Assembly: GCA_020740775.1 (NCBI GenBank)
Contig: JAHEWK010000010.1
Coordinates: 868,001 to 932,000 of the forward strand
Source: Ilyonectria destructans
Taxonomy: Eukaryota > Ascomycota > Sordariomycetes > Hypocreales > Nectriaceae
DNA length: 64,000 bases
Direction of reading: 5' to 3'
The notes under the pieces are model-generated. The model had not been told where the DNA came from, searched no databases, and was given only the letters and a program-made list of their open reading frames with translations. Of the stretch, positions 34,682 through 46,664 are shown piece after piece; the first letter of the stretch is position 1, and every line of letters starts with the position of its first letter. The position numbers and the translations under genes are program-made.

Positions 34682-35347
34682 GCGCACCCATGTAATCATA
34701 CCCAAGGATCCTTCAACCGGACTCCTACGTGTAACGAACTTTCCCACTTATCTGGACACGGCAACTGGCAAAATTCTGGTTTCAACAGCATGAGCTTGCA
34801 TGGCATCTGGCCTGGGAGAGTTACCAGATCACTTGCGGTTTTTTATGAAGTTTACTTTGTTTTTTTTTGCTCTTTTTTGAATTGCCTCTCCTCAGTCGAG
34901 GGCATTTCTTCGCAAGGTGCAGGAAGGGGTCAAAAAATCTTGCTTTTTCAACAAAATGGCGTTGGCTTTTCTGCTAATCATGATTCCCCCTTCGAGGCAT
35001 GAAATGGATGATGGAATGGATGACTGGATGCATTATAATCCGAAAGAAGGAGAACCCCTACATAGAGGAATGGGGTTAAAACCTCGAAAAAGGCCCGTCA
35101 ACCGCGGCCAAGGATAGAGTAGATGTTCAATTACAAAGAACTTCTCTCTAACATGATCTCTTCTTTCGATGATATGAGTGACGTGGTTGTAAACCCAATC
35201 CAAGCGAATATCGCCCGAAGCTCCACTCTCCAAACTGACGATAGAAACCGGTGTCTATTAACTCCTCCTAATAGTCTCAACATCACTCGTTACGCCCCTC
35301 TAATCGTTATTCAGCCAACGCTGTGAGAAACCTGTGTACGCCGTCCG
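34682..35347. other. Convergent 3' region
   Basis: The stretch separates the SAHH and 2-hydroxyacid dehydrogenase 3' ends. T-runs near 34859-34876 may belong to the SAHH 3' UTR. No coding support. Confidence 0.4.
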
Positions 35348-36584
35348 TCATACCAATTCCTTCTGCTCCGGAACAATGGTCTTCAGTTTGCCCTCCTCAG
35401 CAGCCAGACGGACGTTGCCGATGGCCAGCTCTTCCATCTTGGTCTCCGTCTCTACAGTCCAGGTGCCCATGTGCGGGACGAGGAGTACGTTTTCGTTGTC
35501 AACAAGGCCCGGGTGAATTGCAGGCTCGTTCTCGTAAACATCTAGGCCGACACTGGCAACCTGACCGGCTTCCAGCGCCTGCACCAGGGCTGCTTCGTCC
35601 ATGACGGCGCCACGGGCGGTGTTGACAATTACAATGCCAGGTTTCATGAGGGCGAATTGAGGAGTGGAGATTGTATGCCGGGTTTTGGGCTGTATGATCG
35701 GTGTTAGTTGCGACTGTCTCACACCAAGTCAAGTTCTTGGTTTCTTCGACTCACGTTCAGGGGGAGATTCAAGCTCAGCACATCACTCTCCTTGAGCAGC
35801 GTCTCAAAGTCCACAAACTCGGCACCGTCCTCCAACTCGGGACTCAGCTGCGAGCGGTTATAGTACCTGACCGACATGCCAAACGCGCGGGCCTTGCGGG
35901 CGACATTGCGTCCGATACCGCCCATGCCGAGAATCCCGAGTACTTTGCCCTGAGGATCGTGGCCGAGACGCGGGGTGGGGTTGCCGCGCCAAGAACCACG
36001 ACGCAGCGAAGCCATGGAGGCGGGCAAGTTGCGCAGAGCGCCGATGAGGAGCCAGATGGTCAGATCGGCGGTGGCGTCATCAACGGCGTTGGGGGTGTTG
36101 GAGACGCGGATTGACTGCGCGGTGCAGGCGGCCACGTCGATTTGGTCGTAGCCGGCGCCTTACGAGTGCACATCAGAATATTGCGCCTTCTCCGCAATTT
36201 CAAGCTTGGGACAGTCAATGAGGGGCTCACCATTGTGGCAGATAAACTTGAGGGACTTGGGCAGGGCACCCAGCAGCTCAGCGTCGATGCGACCTGTGAT
36301 GCTGACGGAGGAAAAGGTGCGGTAGGCGGCCGTGACGCCGTCAAAGGCCCCAGACTTGGCCTCAGCGATGAAGGCCTCGCGGTTAGTGGCCTGCGGTGTG
36401 ATAATCTGGGCAACGGAGGAGAGGGAGGCCCAAGTGTTGTGGGCGCTGAGCTGGTGGTCAGCTTGAAGGAGATCGTTTGAACTTGGGGTACCGATGGTTT
36501 ATGGGAGCAGTTGTGTGTTATAATCGGGTCAGATACTCACTGTTTAATCTCTCCCAGCAGTAGGATATTTGCCTTCGTAGCCAT
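35348..36584 (-). CDS. D-isomer-specific 2-hydroxyacid dehydrogenase
   Basis: Four exons, 36541..36584, 36231..36481, 35755..36158 and 35348..35689, encode 346 residues. The NAD-binding motif is GILGMGGIGRNVARKARAFG. Catalytic Arg, Glu and His lie in NTARGAVMDEAAL, DVYENEP and VPHMGTWT. The protein reduces 2-keto acids or oxidises D-2-hydroxy acids; the glyoxylate/hydroxypyruvate reductase and D-mandelate dehydrogenase branches look most similar, but the substrate is not certain. No targeting peptide: it starts MATKANILLLGEIK, so it is probably cytosolic. The second acceptor CGTAAG gives the only frame that joins HNG to AGYDQIDVAACT. Confidence 0.92.
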
Positions 36585-37397
36585 TTGGAAATTGATATCG
36601 CAGTTGCAGATATCAATCGCGGGGTCGGACCAGGACGGGTCGGACAAGTCTATATAGAGCAGGGTGGAGTTTTCCAATCGGGAGCCAACAACGCCCGAAT
36701 TACGCCACAAAGCGAAACCAAACCTATTCAAGAGAAGAGGACACTTTTGATAAAACACGAGCCAACCGCCGACACTCGGGACAAGGTGGAAACGCAGGCT
36801 GCCCGTCGTCGTTGCCCTGAACTGCCGCAGACGGTGATGGTGGGGTTGCGATAGATGTGGGGGCGGGGTGGGTGGAGCTCTCGGGGGCTGCTCCGCGGTG
36901 TTGTCGCCGGGTGGATTTCTGTTAGCCCGGGGCTGCTGTATTGATGCTGTTTGGCTGTCGGACTGTTGGGATGGGGACGGTGTGGGAAGAGAAAGCAAGT
37001 TCCATTTTGTTGCACTTGTCGATAGCATCGGATAAGTACCGGTGGTAATCAGGGGGAGATGATTCGCGGTGGGGGTTCCCGCACCTCCTTCACACGGACG
37101 CCAGGGCAGCATTTGATGCCCAGTGAAATGCTGAGCTAAAAGGTCGGTGTATCAATGAATCTGCACACGCCTCTCTCTTATCAAGGCCCAAAATGCCACA
37201 AGCTAGAAAATTGCTTTTCGGATATTCATGACTGTAGAAAATCTATTGCGGTACAGGTGACCGGCTGACACTGTCCACTACACGAACTCCCCCATACCCA
37301 AGGTATCCAAGGACCATGCTGTAGCATACAACTTTTATATTCCTCGTTCCTCTCCAAAGCTTCCAAAGCTCCCAAATCATCAAGCTCTCCAGCATAC
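36585..37397. other. Intergenic between two minus-strand genes
   Basis: The promoter of the 2-hydroxyacid dehydrogenase and the 3' side of the Fmp32-like gene. No coding support. Confidence 0.4.
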
Positions 37398-38231
37398 TCA
37401 CATGAGCAGTCTCCAAGCACCCAGCAGCAGCGCCGCAAAACCCGTGCACACACCCATTAGCCACTGTAGCGTCTGGAACTTGACCTGCTCGAGCTTCTCC
37501 CGCAACGCCGCAACCTCCTGCTCAATCTTGGTTTCCGTCTCCTTGATCTTGAGCTCCTGACCAACGGCCTCCTCGCGGATGCGGCCCTTCTCAAGGTTCA
37601 AGTCCAGTCGCACACTAGCCTGCGTCCGGCTGATCTCGTCGCGCAGCCGGCTGCTCAGCTTGGCAATATCATTGGTCAGCCGCTCGTGCGTCGTCCGTGT
37701 CGTGTTAGATTCGGTGCTGTCGGCCGAGAGGAGCTCGGAACGGAGCTTGGCAAAGTCGACCTTTTGTGTGTATGTAGCCTTGGCGGCGTCTTCGCGGAGG
37801 ACCATGGTTCGGGTGAGGTTTTGGATGCTTAAATGTGTTAGAGCAATTGCCCGCAGCGCCGCATGTGCAGAATTGTCTTACCTCTCCTCGATGACGTCGT
37901 TGAGGATCTTCATCATGGCTACCGACTGAACCTCGGTGAACCCCTCGCTTTGTAGCCGCTTGACGAACTTGAGCGTATCGAAGTGGTGATCGCGCTGCCT
38001 CAATGCCGTCGCATGGAACGCCCGTCGAAGAATCGGACTCTCGATATGGTGAGAGCATCGCCGGGCTGCAGGACCAGCCTGAAGGGCCGCAAAGGACCGC
38101 CGCTGGTCCCTCGGCTGGACGGAGGCGAAGCGCCGCGCCGACCGGGACGCGGGGACGGGAGCGGCCCAGCTGAGGCGCGGAAGGAGGAAGCGCGGCAGGA
38201 GCTCCGTCGCCATGACGCTCGGGGCAGCCAT
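37398..38231 (-). CDS. Mitochondrial coiled-coil protein, Fmp32/CCDC90 type
   Basis: Exons 37882..38231 and 37398..37827 encode 259 residues. A long Arg/Ser/Ala-rich presequence covers the first about 80. Then comes the DUF1640 signature FDTLKFVKRLQSEGFTEVQ, continuing MMKILNDVIEESIQNL, a coiled coil (about 130-235) and a C-terminal membrane helix (LMGVCTGFAALLLGAWRLL). This matches CCDC90/MCUR1-like proteins, in yeast Fmp32 and its paralogue, which lie in the inner membrane and affect proline metabolism. The stop codon overlaps a perfect GTGAGT donor, so an extended C terminus is possible. Confidence 0.88.
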
Positions 38232-39381
38232 GGCTCGTTGTCTTGGGATTGGGATGATTGTTTGGTGGGGTGGTTGGTGATGGTGGAGGAGGACTTTGAA
38301 TTGAGGAGGGCCTTGGTGACGTGAACTGGAACGAGCGGGAAACGCCGGCTTTGATTGGCCCCATTCTGTCGGTGGCTTCTGGCCAATCAAGGCTCGTTGT
38401 GCCTCCTGTTCTGGCCAACAAGGGCAGATGAAGATGCGCCTTAGTCATCGTCCGTACTATTCCCTTTTTAGCCCCAAGCCACTGGTGAATCTTATCAGAT
38501 CCGCACCGGAGTTCGCGTTGCAGATCTCACCAAGGGATCCATGGTCAGACGGCAATAAATATTGAGGCTTTGATGAGATCTTTAAATCGTCACTGACGAG
38601 AAAATCTTAGACGAATGAGAACCCGTGCGGTCACCCCTTTCATTATTCCGTGGTTTTCCCAGGCCATCACCTGGCAACGTCTGAGTCCAATTGTTGTGGT
38701 GAGCATGGGAGCTATGGAAACGTCATCGCAAAGATGACAATCCATGCTCACTGGTCCATGGACAGCGAGACATTTATTCAGCCTATTTTGTGCATGCACT
38801 TCAGCGTACGTCAGAGCTTATGCACTTCGCTTCGGTCTGGTCGTCGCTGTCGCAACTATGGTTCGACGGCGACCAATTTGGAACTCGCCGGTTGCCCAGG
38901 ACCCGGATCGGCGTCCAAAGAAAATGCCTGCCTAAAAGACCGAGTGTAAGCACCGTAACTTGGCAAATCATCGTGGTGAATTATAAATTGGGCCCTAGAC
39001 CCGATCAAATCCGCCCTCCCGGATCGCCCTTCCGATGGAACGTGGGCGCGTCACCCGCGCTATAACCGGGAGTCGGGATTAATCCGAGTCCGAATACCGG
39101 CTCATTTACAGCTCCCTCCACCAGATCAGCACCGGCATTCAGCCAAGACCATGACCATAACACCCCCCCAATCCCGTTCACCCAGATCGCACCCTTTGAC
39201 CATTGGATGTCCAAGCCCGCTGAGCCTGGGCTTCTCAACACCGCTCTTCTGATTAATTCTAGTGGCCTAGTGACCAACTGCTCTATCTGGTTCAGGCGAC
39301 CGGACTTCGTGAAGCTTTCTCCTTGCGGTTGCTTCTCCGATTCCATCTGTCGGGTGTGAATGCAGATCCAAATCCGCAGCT
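38232..39381. promoter_or_regulatory. Divergent region, Fmp32-like / Zn2Cys6 regulator
   Basis: The two starts face away from each other across 1.15 kb. No obvious binding sites could be assigned and no gene is seen. Confidence 0.4.
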
Positions 39382-41381
39382 ATGGCACCGCCCGATCTAA
39401 GCACGTCTGAAGGGACTCCAGCGGGATACGGCAGGTCGTGCACCAACTGTTCGCGCGCCAAGTGCAAATGCATTCTGAGACCTGAAACCGGCGAATGCGA
39501 GCGTTGTCATCGGCTTGGCAAGAGTTGCCAGCCGATGACGACATCGCGAAAGCGCGTGGCAAAGAAGGCCACAGCTTCGAGGACGGCTCAGCTGGAGGAG
39601 AAGCTCGACGACTTGGTATCGATTCTACGCGCAACTCAGTCTACCAATCAACAAACTCCCTCGTCATCGGCAACAGCTTCGTTCGCCTCCTCCTCGATGG
39701 CTCTTACTAGCCGTCTGGACTCTTTGGCAGCTGCGGCGACTTCGTCCACAAGCCAGAGTATGCCGTCCGCCATGCCGCATGCCTTTTGTCACACCAACTC
39801 AGCGGAGCCAGTATCAATGAATTCGGCTTCGCCGGACATCAATGAAACCTACCAATTGCCAGAGCCAACTCCTGCCGAGGCAGAGATTTACCTCGCCAAA
39901 TTCCGGGACTGGTTAAAGAACTTCCCCTTCATGATCCTTCCTCCTGACACCACGGCGGCATCTTTGCGCGAGGAACGCCCTTTTCTTTGGCTATGTATCA
40001 TGAATATCACATCCATGTCTGCGCCACAGCAGCTCCTTATGAAGGAGAGAGTACGCGAGCAAATCGCAACCAGGATAGTGGTCAACCATGAGAGAACAAT
40101 GGACGTACTCCTTGGTCTCATTGCCTACCTGGCTTGGTATGTTGGTTCTTTGTTCGCCCATGAAGACTTGCTGACAGCTGTAGGGCGACTCTGACTTCGG
40201 GACCTGGCACACGGCCTTTCATTATTACATACGCACAGCTAGCCATTGCCGTCATCTACGACCTCAGCTTAACCAGAGCGCCGATCGAGGAACAATACTT
40301 TACCGTCTGCTTTAAGGTCTGGGGAGGGCGTCCTCCTGCGCCCCGGTTACGAACTATGGAGGAACGAAGAGCTGTGCTAGCCCTCTGGTTCCTAACCTCA
40401 GTGTATGTTACATGGTCGTCCCTCTGCATTCATCGCTGACCTTGATAGCATGACCTCCTTCATTGGCAAAATGGACACCCTTCGTTGGACCCCACACATG
40501 GAAGATTGTCTAAAGGCCCTGGAAAGAGACCGAGAGCACCCGTCAGACGAGGTCTTTGTGGCGTTCGTCAAGTACCAACTAGTAGCCGAGGAAGCCCAGA
40601 AACTACTAGTGCGAGATGTCATGGGCGAATCGTCACAAACACCAACATACATCTTCAAGAAGGGAATGCTTGCTAATTTGCAAGACATCAACGACACTCT
40701 AACCCCAAATCTCCTTTCAAATAGTCAGTCCGCTCCCGAAATCTCCCTACGTCTCCTTCTTTCACACACTAATCAGATACAGTGGTGTTGCAATCACACA
40801 TGATCGGCGCCGAGGTGCAAGTCCTCTCCGTTGGCCTTTTTATGCAGTCCATTCCAGCTCGTCAGCGCATCGAAAGCATGTACTCCTGCCTCAAGGCTGT
40901 ACGTGCCTGGTACGATAACTTTCTATCCATGCCACTCAATGAGGTACCAGGATCGCCATTTTCAGTATACGTCCAGTTGTCGCAGGTCCAGGTAGCCCTT
41001 TACAGGCTCACCACTTCAGAGGATCCGGCATGGGACAAGGACCTAGTTCGGAACACCGCTGATCTGCTGCTGTTACTTGACCAAACTATCGATATGTTTG
41101 TCAGGTTAGATGGAGTCTACCATCTGAAAGCCGCCGAAGGCGAAGAAACCATTTACGTCAAAGGTGCCAAAATCATGCGAAACATTCGGACGTCGTGGGA
41201 GCCCGCGATTTCACGGCATCTAGGAGGCATTCCAACGCCGAATAGCCAGGGCATGGCCAATCCTCAGCCAATGGATGTGGGAGATACGACTCCGGCCACA
41301 TTCAACTTGCCGGACCCCAGCGCCGTGGATTTCAGCGACTTGACATGGATGACCGACGTCTTTGGACCCTGGGAATTCTAG
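39382..41381 (+). CDS. Zn2Cys6 transcription factor
   Basis: Exons 39382..40136, 40184..40402, 40449..40723 and 40783..41381 encode about 615 residues. The binuclear cluster is C20-x2-C23-x6-C30-x8-C39-x2-C42-x6-C49 with a basic linker (SRKRVAKKA) and a short coiled coil (AQLEEKLDDLVSIL). The middle region has the helical pattern of fungal regulator domains (FRDWLKNFPFMILPPD, LNLAIAVIYDL-like, AEVQVLSVGLF). The acidic C terminus (DPSAVDFSDLTWMTDVFG) may activate. The last acceptor (ATACAG) is chosen for frame. It lies 340 bp upstream of an MFS exporter on the same strand, which suggests it controls that gene. No target is known. Confidence 0.9.
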
Positions 41382-41721
41382 TTGTCGGAAGCTTTAATAA
41401 CCACCGGTCCTCCAGGGCGTGAAGCTGACAGATAATCTCTCCGGCCATCAGGCCATGATTGGTGGCGTCGACCCTGGTGCGGGATTCGGATTCATCTCCG
41501 CTCCGACTGATCCACACCGGACGCTTCACAACACCACCATATTGAATGCCGATCCCGTATACACGGCGTTCAGCCTTATGGCATTCAGCAATCTCCGGTA
41601 TTGACGTGTGCCTGCGTAGACATATATCTCTTAAAAGATCTCGGGCTACCACCATCTCAGGGAGTTGTCACCTCCCACAACAGCCGCAAGCCACATCAAC
41701 ATACATTGCTGATGTTACAAC
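41382..41721 (+). promoter_or_regulatory. Promoter of the MFS exporter
   Basis: The 340 bp between the regulator stop and the exporter start. Scattered CGG triplets occur (near 41403-41405 as CCG and 41441-41444), the half-site type used by Zn2Cys6 proteins, but no clear paired site stands out. Confidence 0.35.
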
Positions 41722-43685
41722 ATGGCATCACCAAGCACAGACAAACAACGAGCAGAGCCTCAGCCAATTTTTAACGATGAAAAGGCGGACCGTGGGTCGT
41801 CTTCCCCGACCCTCTATGGCGAGGACGAAAATGACAACGCAACAAGCCCAGTGGATACCGTGCCAAAAGATGGTGTCGAGGAATATGTGTCTGGGTGGAA
41901 GCTGATCAGCTTGATGATTTCCATTACGGTGGCAGCATTTCTGATGCTTTTGGACATGTCTATCATTACCACGGTATGATTGGGTTTTATTGCTTTTGGA
42001 GTGGTTGCTGACCTGTGTTGCAGGCCATCCCCCGCATCACTGAACAGTTCCATTCGTTGGATGACATTGGCTGGTATGGTGCCTCATACAATCTCGCTAG
42101 GTAAGTCTGCGACTCGGGAGATCCCTTCGGTTGCGCTAACAAGTCGGAAGTGCTGCGCTTCAACCTCTTTCTGGCAAGTTATACACCTACTTTAAGTCGA
42201 AGGCAAGACTACTCCAACTTTTCCCTTGTTGAGGCAACTTGAGCTAACTAGATTCCTTACTCAGTGGCTTTTCCTGGGCTTCCTCTTTATATTTGAGGTT
42301 GGATGTCTCATTTGCGGAGTTGCAACCTCGTCCGTCATGTTGATCATTGGTCGAACTGTTGCTGGAATGGGATCTTCCGGCATCCAGAATGGAGCGTTCA
42401 CTATAATCGCTGCCTCGACGCCGCTGGAGAAGCGACCTGCTCTGGTGGGCGTATTAATGGCTGGTGCTCAGCTTGGACTTGTTATCGGGCCGTTGGTTGG
42501 CGGAGCTCTGACGGAGTACACAACCTGGCGATGGTGTTTGTGACCCAATCTAACGTCGAAATGATCCAGCTTGCTAAACTCCACCTAGGCTTTTACATCA
42601 ACCTCCCCATCGGAGCCCTGTGTACCGTCTTGATTCTGTTGGTCGATGTCCCTGATCGGGTCGTTCATACGGATGAGCCCATCATCAAGACTTTGAGGAC
42701 AAAGCTCGATCTGACAGGCTTCGTCATCTTCGCCCCTTGCACCGTCATGTTTCTCCTAGCCCTCCAGTGGGGCGGTCTCGACTACTCGTGGGATTCAGCG
42801 ACAGTCATTGGACTATTTTGCGGCGGCGGTGCGACTCTCATCATCTTCATTCTCTGGGAACACCGCGTTGGTGATGGCGCCATGATTCCTCTCCCTGTCA
42901 TTCGAAAGAGAGAAGTCTGGACTTCATGCTTAACCATGATGTTCCTCTTCACCTCTGTCTTCGTGGCCGCATACTACCTCCCCATATATTTCCAGTCCGT
43001 CAAAGGGGATACGCCTTTCCAGAGCGGCGTCAACCTACTTCCCAGCATTCTCAGCCAGATCGTGGCTGCGGTCTTCATTGGTGTTATTGGTAGGATTTAT
43101 CCCGCAATGCAGCTTTTTGGTGTTTTTTTTTTCTAACCAAATACAGCTCAAAAAGTAGGATACTATCTCCCGTTCGCCGTCATCAGCGCGGCGGTCATCG
43201 CGATTGCAAGTGGTCTTCTCACGACCCTTTCGCCTCACACATCCACCGCCAAGTGGGCAGGATTCCAGGTTCTCATAGGATTTGGTCGAGGCATCGGAAT
43301 GCAGATGCCCATAATCGCAATTCAAGCTTCCACGCCTCCTGCACTGACCTCCATTGCCACGGCGGTTCTGGTCTTTTCCCAGACTTTCGGAGGGGCGGTG
43401 TTTGTGTCCATCGCGAACGTCATTTTCAACAACAAACTCAAGGATGAACTTACAGCTCGCCTTCCACACATTGATGCCAATATGATCATTGAGGCTGGTG
43501 CCACGGCGGTGGACAAGGTTGTATCATCAAAGGATCTACCGGAGGCCCTAGCGGCCTATGCGAAGGGCGTAGATTCGGTATTCTACCTTTCCGTGGCCGC
43601 AGGGTGTGTCATGTTCGTGACCTCTTGGGGTATGGGGTGGAAGGATATTCGGAAGAAGGCACCTGTGAAAGAAGGCGATGCTTGA
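41722..43685 (+). CDS. MFS exporter, DHA2 (14-helix) type
   Basis: Six exons, 41722..41973, 42024..42100, 42151..42202, 42265..42535, 42589..43089 and 43147..43685, encode 563 residues. After a Ser/Asp-rich cytosolic N terminus come the DHA2 signatures [33 protein letters not shown], the loop [17 protein letters not shown], and motif C-like [16 protein letters not shown]. About 14 hydrophobic helices follow, with a soluble C tail. Drug:H+ antiporters of this group export toxins, fungicides or secondary metabolites; the substrate here is unknown. The third intron (42203..42264) is a GC-AG intron with branch GCTAAC. It is paired with the regulator upstream. Confidence 0.92.
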
Positions 43686-44422
43686 AGTTTCAGGTAATGG
43701 TATGTTGGGTTTTGCTCTCGGGCGGGTCTCATAGAGAAAAGAGTCATAAGGATTGTCCTCAAAGACGACAAGGACGTTGGGGTTTACGGAGAAAATCCGC
43801 GGGAAACTAAACATCTCAACTACATGTAATATAGATAGATACATACATAGCTAGCGAGTGTCTCGAGGGAGAGGCATTCGCTGTTAATCCATCCCACTTC
43901 ACGATCAATTGGTCGAGCCAGCTACACCAGCCAGCAGTGTCTTCTACGAAATAAAATGTGAGTAATTAAAAGGGAACGAAGAAAGCACTTATATTCATTC
44001 ATGAGCTTTGTCGTGATGTTTTTTTGGGATATGTTCATTCTCTTTTGAGATTCACAGTGATAGTCTCATGAACTTGCTAGACTCATACCACATGTAGCGA
44101 TAGGGAACGTATCATGTAGAAAGTGATATATACACATGGACAGGTCGCATTTCTAGTAGCTACAAATATTGTTTAGTGTGGGGGCAAAAAGTGATACTCA
44201 ATTCAAATATGTTGAAAAGTCCTGATTGTCAAACTAATATTTCATGACGTTGAGCTATAGGGTAAGAAAATTCGGTCGAGATTATTCTTGAAGCACGTGC
44301 TGTGGAGTTTTCCAGTCGAATCAATTCAACTTGAGAACGATTCAATACCTTCACTAATCACCGCATAAGAAGAATTCAACAATATCACTTTGGATACCTA
44401 GGATTATCCACTTCGAGATAAT
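43686..44422. other. AT-rich intergenic region
   Basis: The 3' UTR of the exporter and promoter of the YwbE-domain gene. No gene was found. Confidence 0.4.
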
Positions 44423-45013
44423 ATGAATCGGCCTCGAAATCGCCAACAAAAGCCTCCGCGGCAGAACCAACGTGGCCCGCCTCGAGGAGGCAGAGACGCT
44501 CCATCGACTCCTCAGCAGGCTACTGGCACAGTTCCAGCAGTCCAGCAAGTCGTACCCGGCGCATGCGTCTTCATAATCCTAAAGGAAGACCAGCCAACGG
44601 GCGAGGAAACGAAGGGCATCGTGCAGGACCTCCTCACAAGGGGAAACCACCCACGCGGAATCAAGGTGCGACTTCAGGATGGCCAGGTGGGACGGGTGCA
44701 GCGGATGGGCGAGGGGAGCGTACCTACGACGAGGAGTGCTCCCGCAACGGCGGGGAGTGCTGGACCTGCGGCATCATCTTCGAGGTTTTCAAACAGGTAT
44801 ACGGATGTGAGGTACGACGAGGAATTTCCTGAGGGTCCACCACCAAGGGGCTTGGCGGATTTCATGCCAGAGTTGGATTCGCCACCACGAGCTTCACCTG
44901 GAGGTGGAGATGTTGCGCCTAGTGTGGTGACGGTGAATTGTCCCTTCTGTGAAGAGTTTGAAGGAGACGAAGTTGCGACTACCCACCATATCGAACAGAA
45001 GCACTTGGCGTGA
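44423..45013 (+). CDS. YwbE (DUF2196) domain protein with zinc-finger-like tail
   Basis: A single exon of 196 residues. The N terminus is Arg/Gln/Pro/Gly-rich. Residues about 44-95 match YwbE: PGACVFIILKEDQPTGEETK, then RGNHPRGIKVRLQDGQVGRVQRM. The domain occurs in bacterial YwbE and in fungal proteins; its function is not established. The C terminus (about 172-195) has C-x2-C, then two His and a final His pair (CPFCEEFEGDEVATTHHIEQ), resembling a small UBZ- or C2H2-like zinc finger; this is inferred from spacing only. No membrane segment or signal peptide. Confidence 0.85.
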   Translation: MNRPRNRQQKPPRQNQRGPPRGGRDAPSTPQQATGTVPAVQQVVPGACVFIILKEDQPTGEETKGIVQDLLTRGNHPRGIKVRLQDGQVGRVQRMGEGSVPTTRSAPATAGSAGPAASSSRFSNRYTDVRYDEEFPEGPPPRGLADFMPELDSPPRASPGGGDVAPSVVTVNCPFCEEFEGDEVATTHHIEQKHLA

Positions 45014-45105
45014 GAGAATACAATGGACAAAAAGGGCTGCAACTACTATGGAGTAAAATCAGTTCTAAGCACGAGCTCTACGCCACGAATAGACACAGTC
45101 TTGGA

Positions 45106-45133
45106 CATGGGCACGGGCATGGGCATGGGCGTG
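45106..45133 (+). repeat. Short CATGGG / GGGCAT repeat
   Basis: Four to five copies of a hexamer of the form CATGGG, with one CACGGG and one CGTGAG variant. A minor microsatellite without evident role. Confidence 0.6.
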
Positions 45134-46202
45134 AGAGTCCACGATCAATGAGAATTGAAGGGGATGTTTTGGTACAAGTGTAAGAATTTCATGATCGCAC
45201 AATGAAGATGATGAATCCGAGGAATATTTTCATAGGGTCCTTCCAATGTGCAAGTGAGATCTCGAGGTGGCGTCAACATAGTAGATATGCACAATGGGCC
45301 AAAGAAGCAACGATGCAAGGCGCAAATGCCACAGGCAAATACATAGAGGTGCAGGTGAGACAAGCAGGGATGTTATAACGGAGTGTCGCCTGACTGCCAA
45401 CCATGGATTCTGTACTCCGAAATGAGTAGGATATTTGAAAAGGACCCTTTGCTTTGCCATGTTTGTCTCAATAAGAGCATGACCCGAATTACGGTTGCAT
45501 TGCCGAGCAAACCTGGATTATAGCAACGCCCTGGTTGGATAACGGGTGCAACCGAGTTGTGCCTAGAATCAGGCTGCAAACAATGAACTACAGCCAGACT
45601 CGCTGGAGCTTGACCCCATAGTAATGTGAGACAGCTCACTTCCGCGATTTGCTCTTTTGCATCTTTAAGTACTACACACGAGGGATCAAACGATTCTGAG
45701 TCTAGCATCTCGGTTATGTCTGAATCACTCCCATATCGGTTGTTGCGACAGTGATTCAATGTCCTTTGTCACAACACATCAACGGCCACATTCATTAACC
45801 CCATTGCTCGCGCCGTGTGAGCGAGAGTGGACCTCTGCCGTAATTAATTAAGGTACACGCGGAGCGAGTGGTAGGTATTTTTGGCACTGGGGCTCTCTAC
45901 CTTAGGCAGGCTGCCCCTTTTCGCATCCCCTAAAGCCACTGCCCTGACACCTGGCAGCCAGCTGCTGACGACCGCGCACAGGCCACCTCAGCACTGGCGG
46001 AGCGGAAAATTGGTGATGCCGGGGACTATCATTCGCTGGGAGATGTCCCAAGCTTGGAACCTGCAGCCACTCGCCACTTAGCCCAGTGTCGGCCAGTGGA
46101 GTTTGGGCACTGTAGCACGTCCCACCCACACACCTGTGGGAAGGAACGGAGCTGCCTGGGAGAAGGAAGGCGTGGAAGGTGGTACTGGACCACACAGTGG
46201 CA

Positions 46203-46214
46203 AGGTACGTACCT
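46203..46214. repeat. 12-bp palindrome AGGTACGTACCT
   Basis: A perfect 12-bp inverted repeat in the clathrin upstream region. A similar GTAGGTACCTAC palindrome lies at 55540..55551. Function unknown. Confidence 0.6.
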
Positions 46215-46664
46215 GCTTGCTGCACCTGCCCTGGTTGGGCCCAGTCGCAAACGGAACAGAACAGGTAACCCAAAAAGTAGCCTCCTTCTCCTTGCCAACA
46301 ACATCACCCTCTTCTCTCTCATCTCCCATCTCCCATCTCCACCTCCTCGACCGACGACATCGTCTGCTTGCCATCTGCAGCTCACGAAACGCGATACCCA
46401 GTCGTCAACCTCTACTCTCTTTCTATTCTCTCGATCCTTCTGCGCGCTCCGTTTTCGATTTCCTGTTGCTTCCGTTCAGCCCGTGCCACGCGGCGCATGG
46501 AAGCTTCCACCAAACAATCCTCTCCACGACCCCCGAACTCAATCACTGGTCGATCTGGGATTGACTCCGTCCTCCCATCTTCCTCCCTCCTCACCAGCTC
46601 CCGAGGCTAGCAGCATCGAGTTGACGACGGCCCATACTACCTGATTGTAGGCTATACCGGCGTC

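Larger units (their letters stand above)
45014..46664. other. Gene-free, includes clathrin promoter and leader
   Basis: About 1.65 kb without a supported gene. It contains a GGGCAT repeat and a 12-bp palindrome, listed separately. The right end has CT-rich stretches typical of a leader before the clathrin start. Confidence 0.45.

Noticed and set aside
45373..45759. Minus-strand 128-residue frame
   Set aside because: No recognisable features and no splice partners; likely chance.
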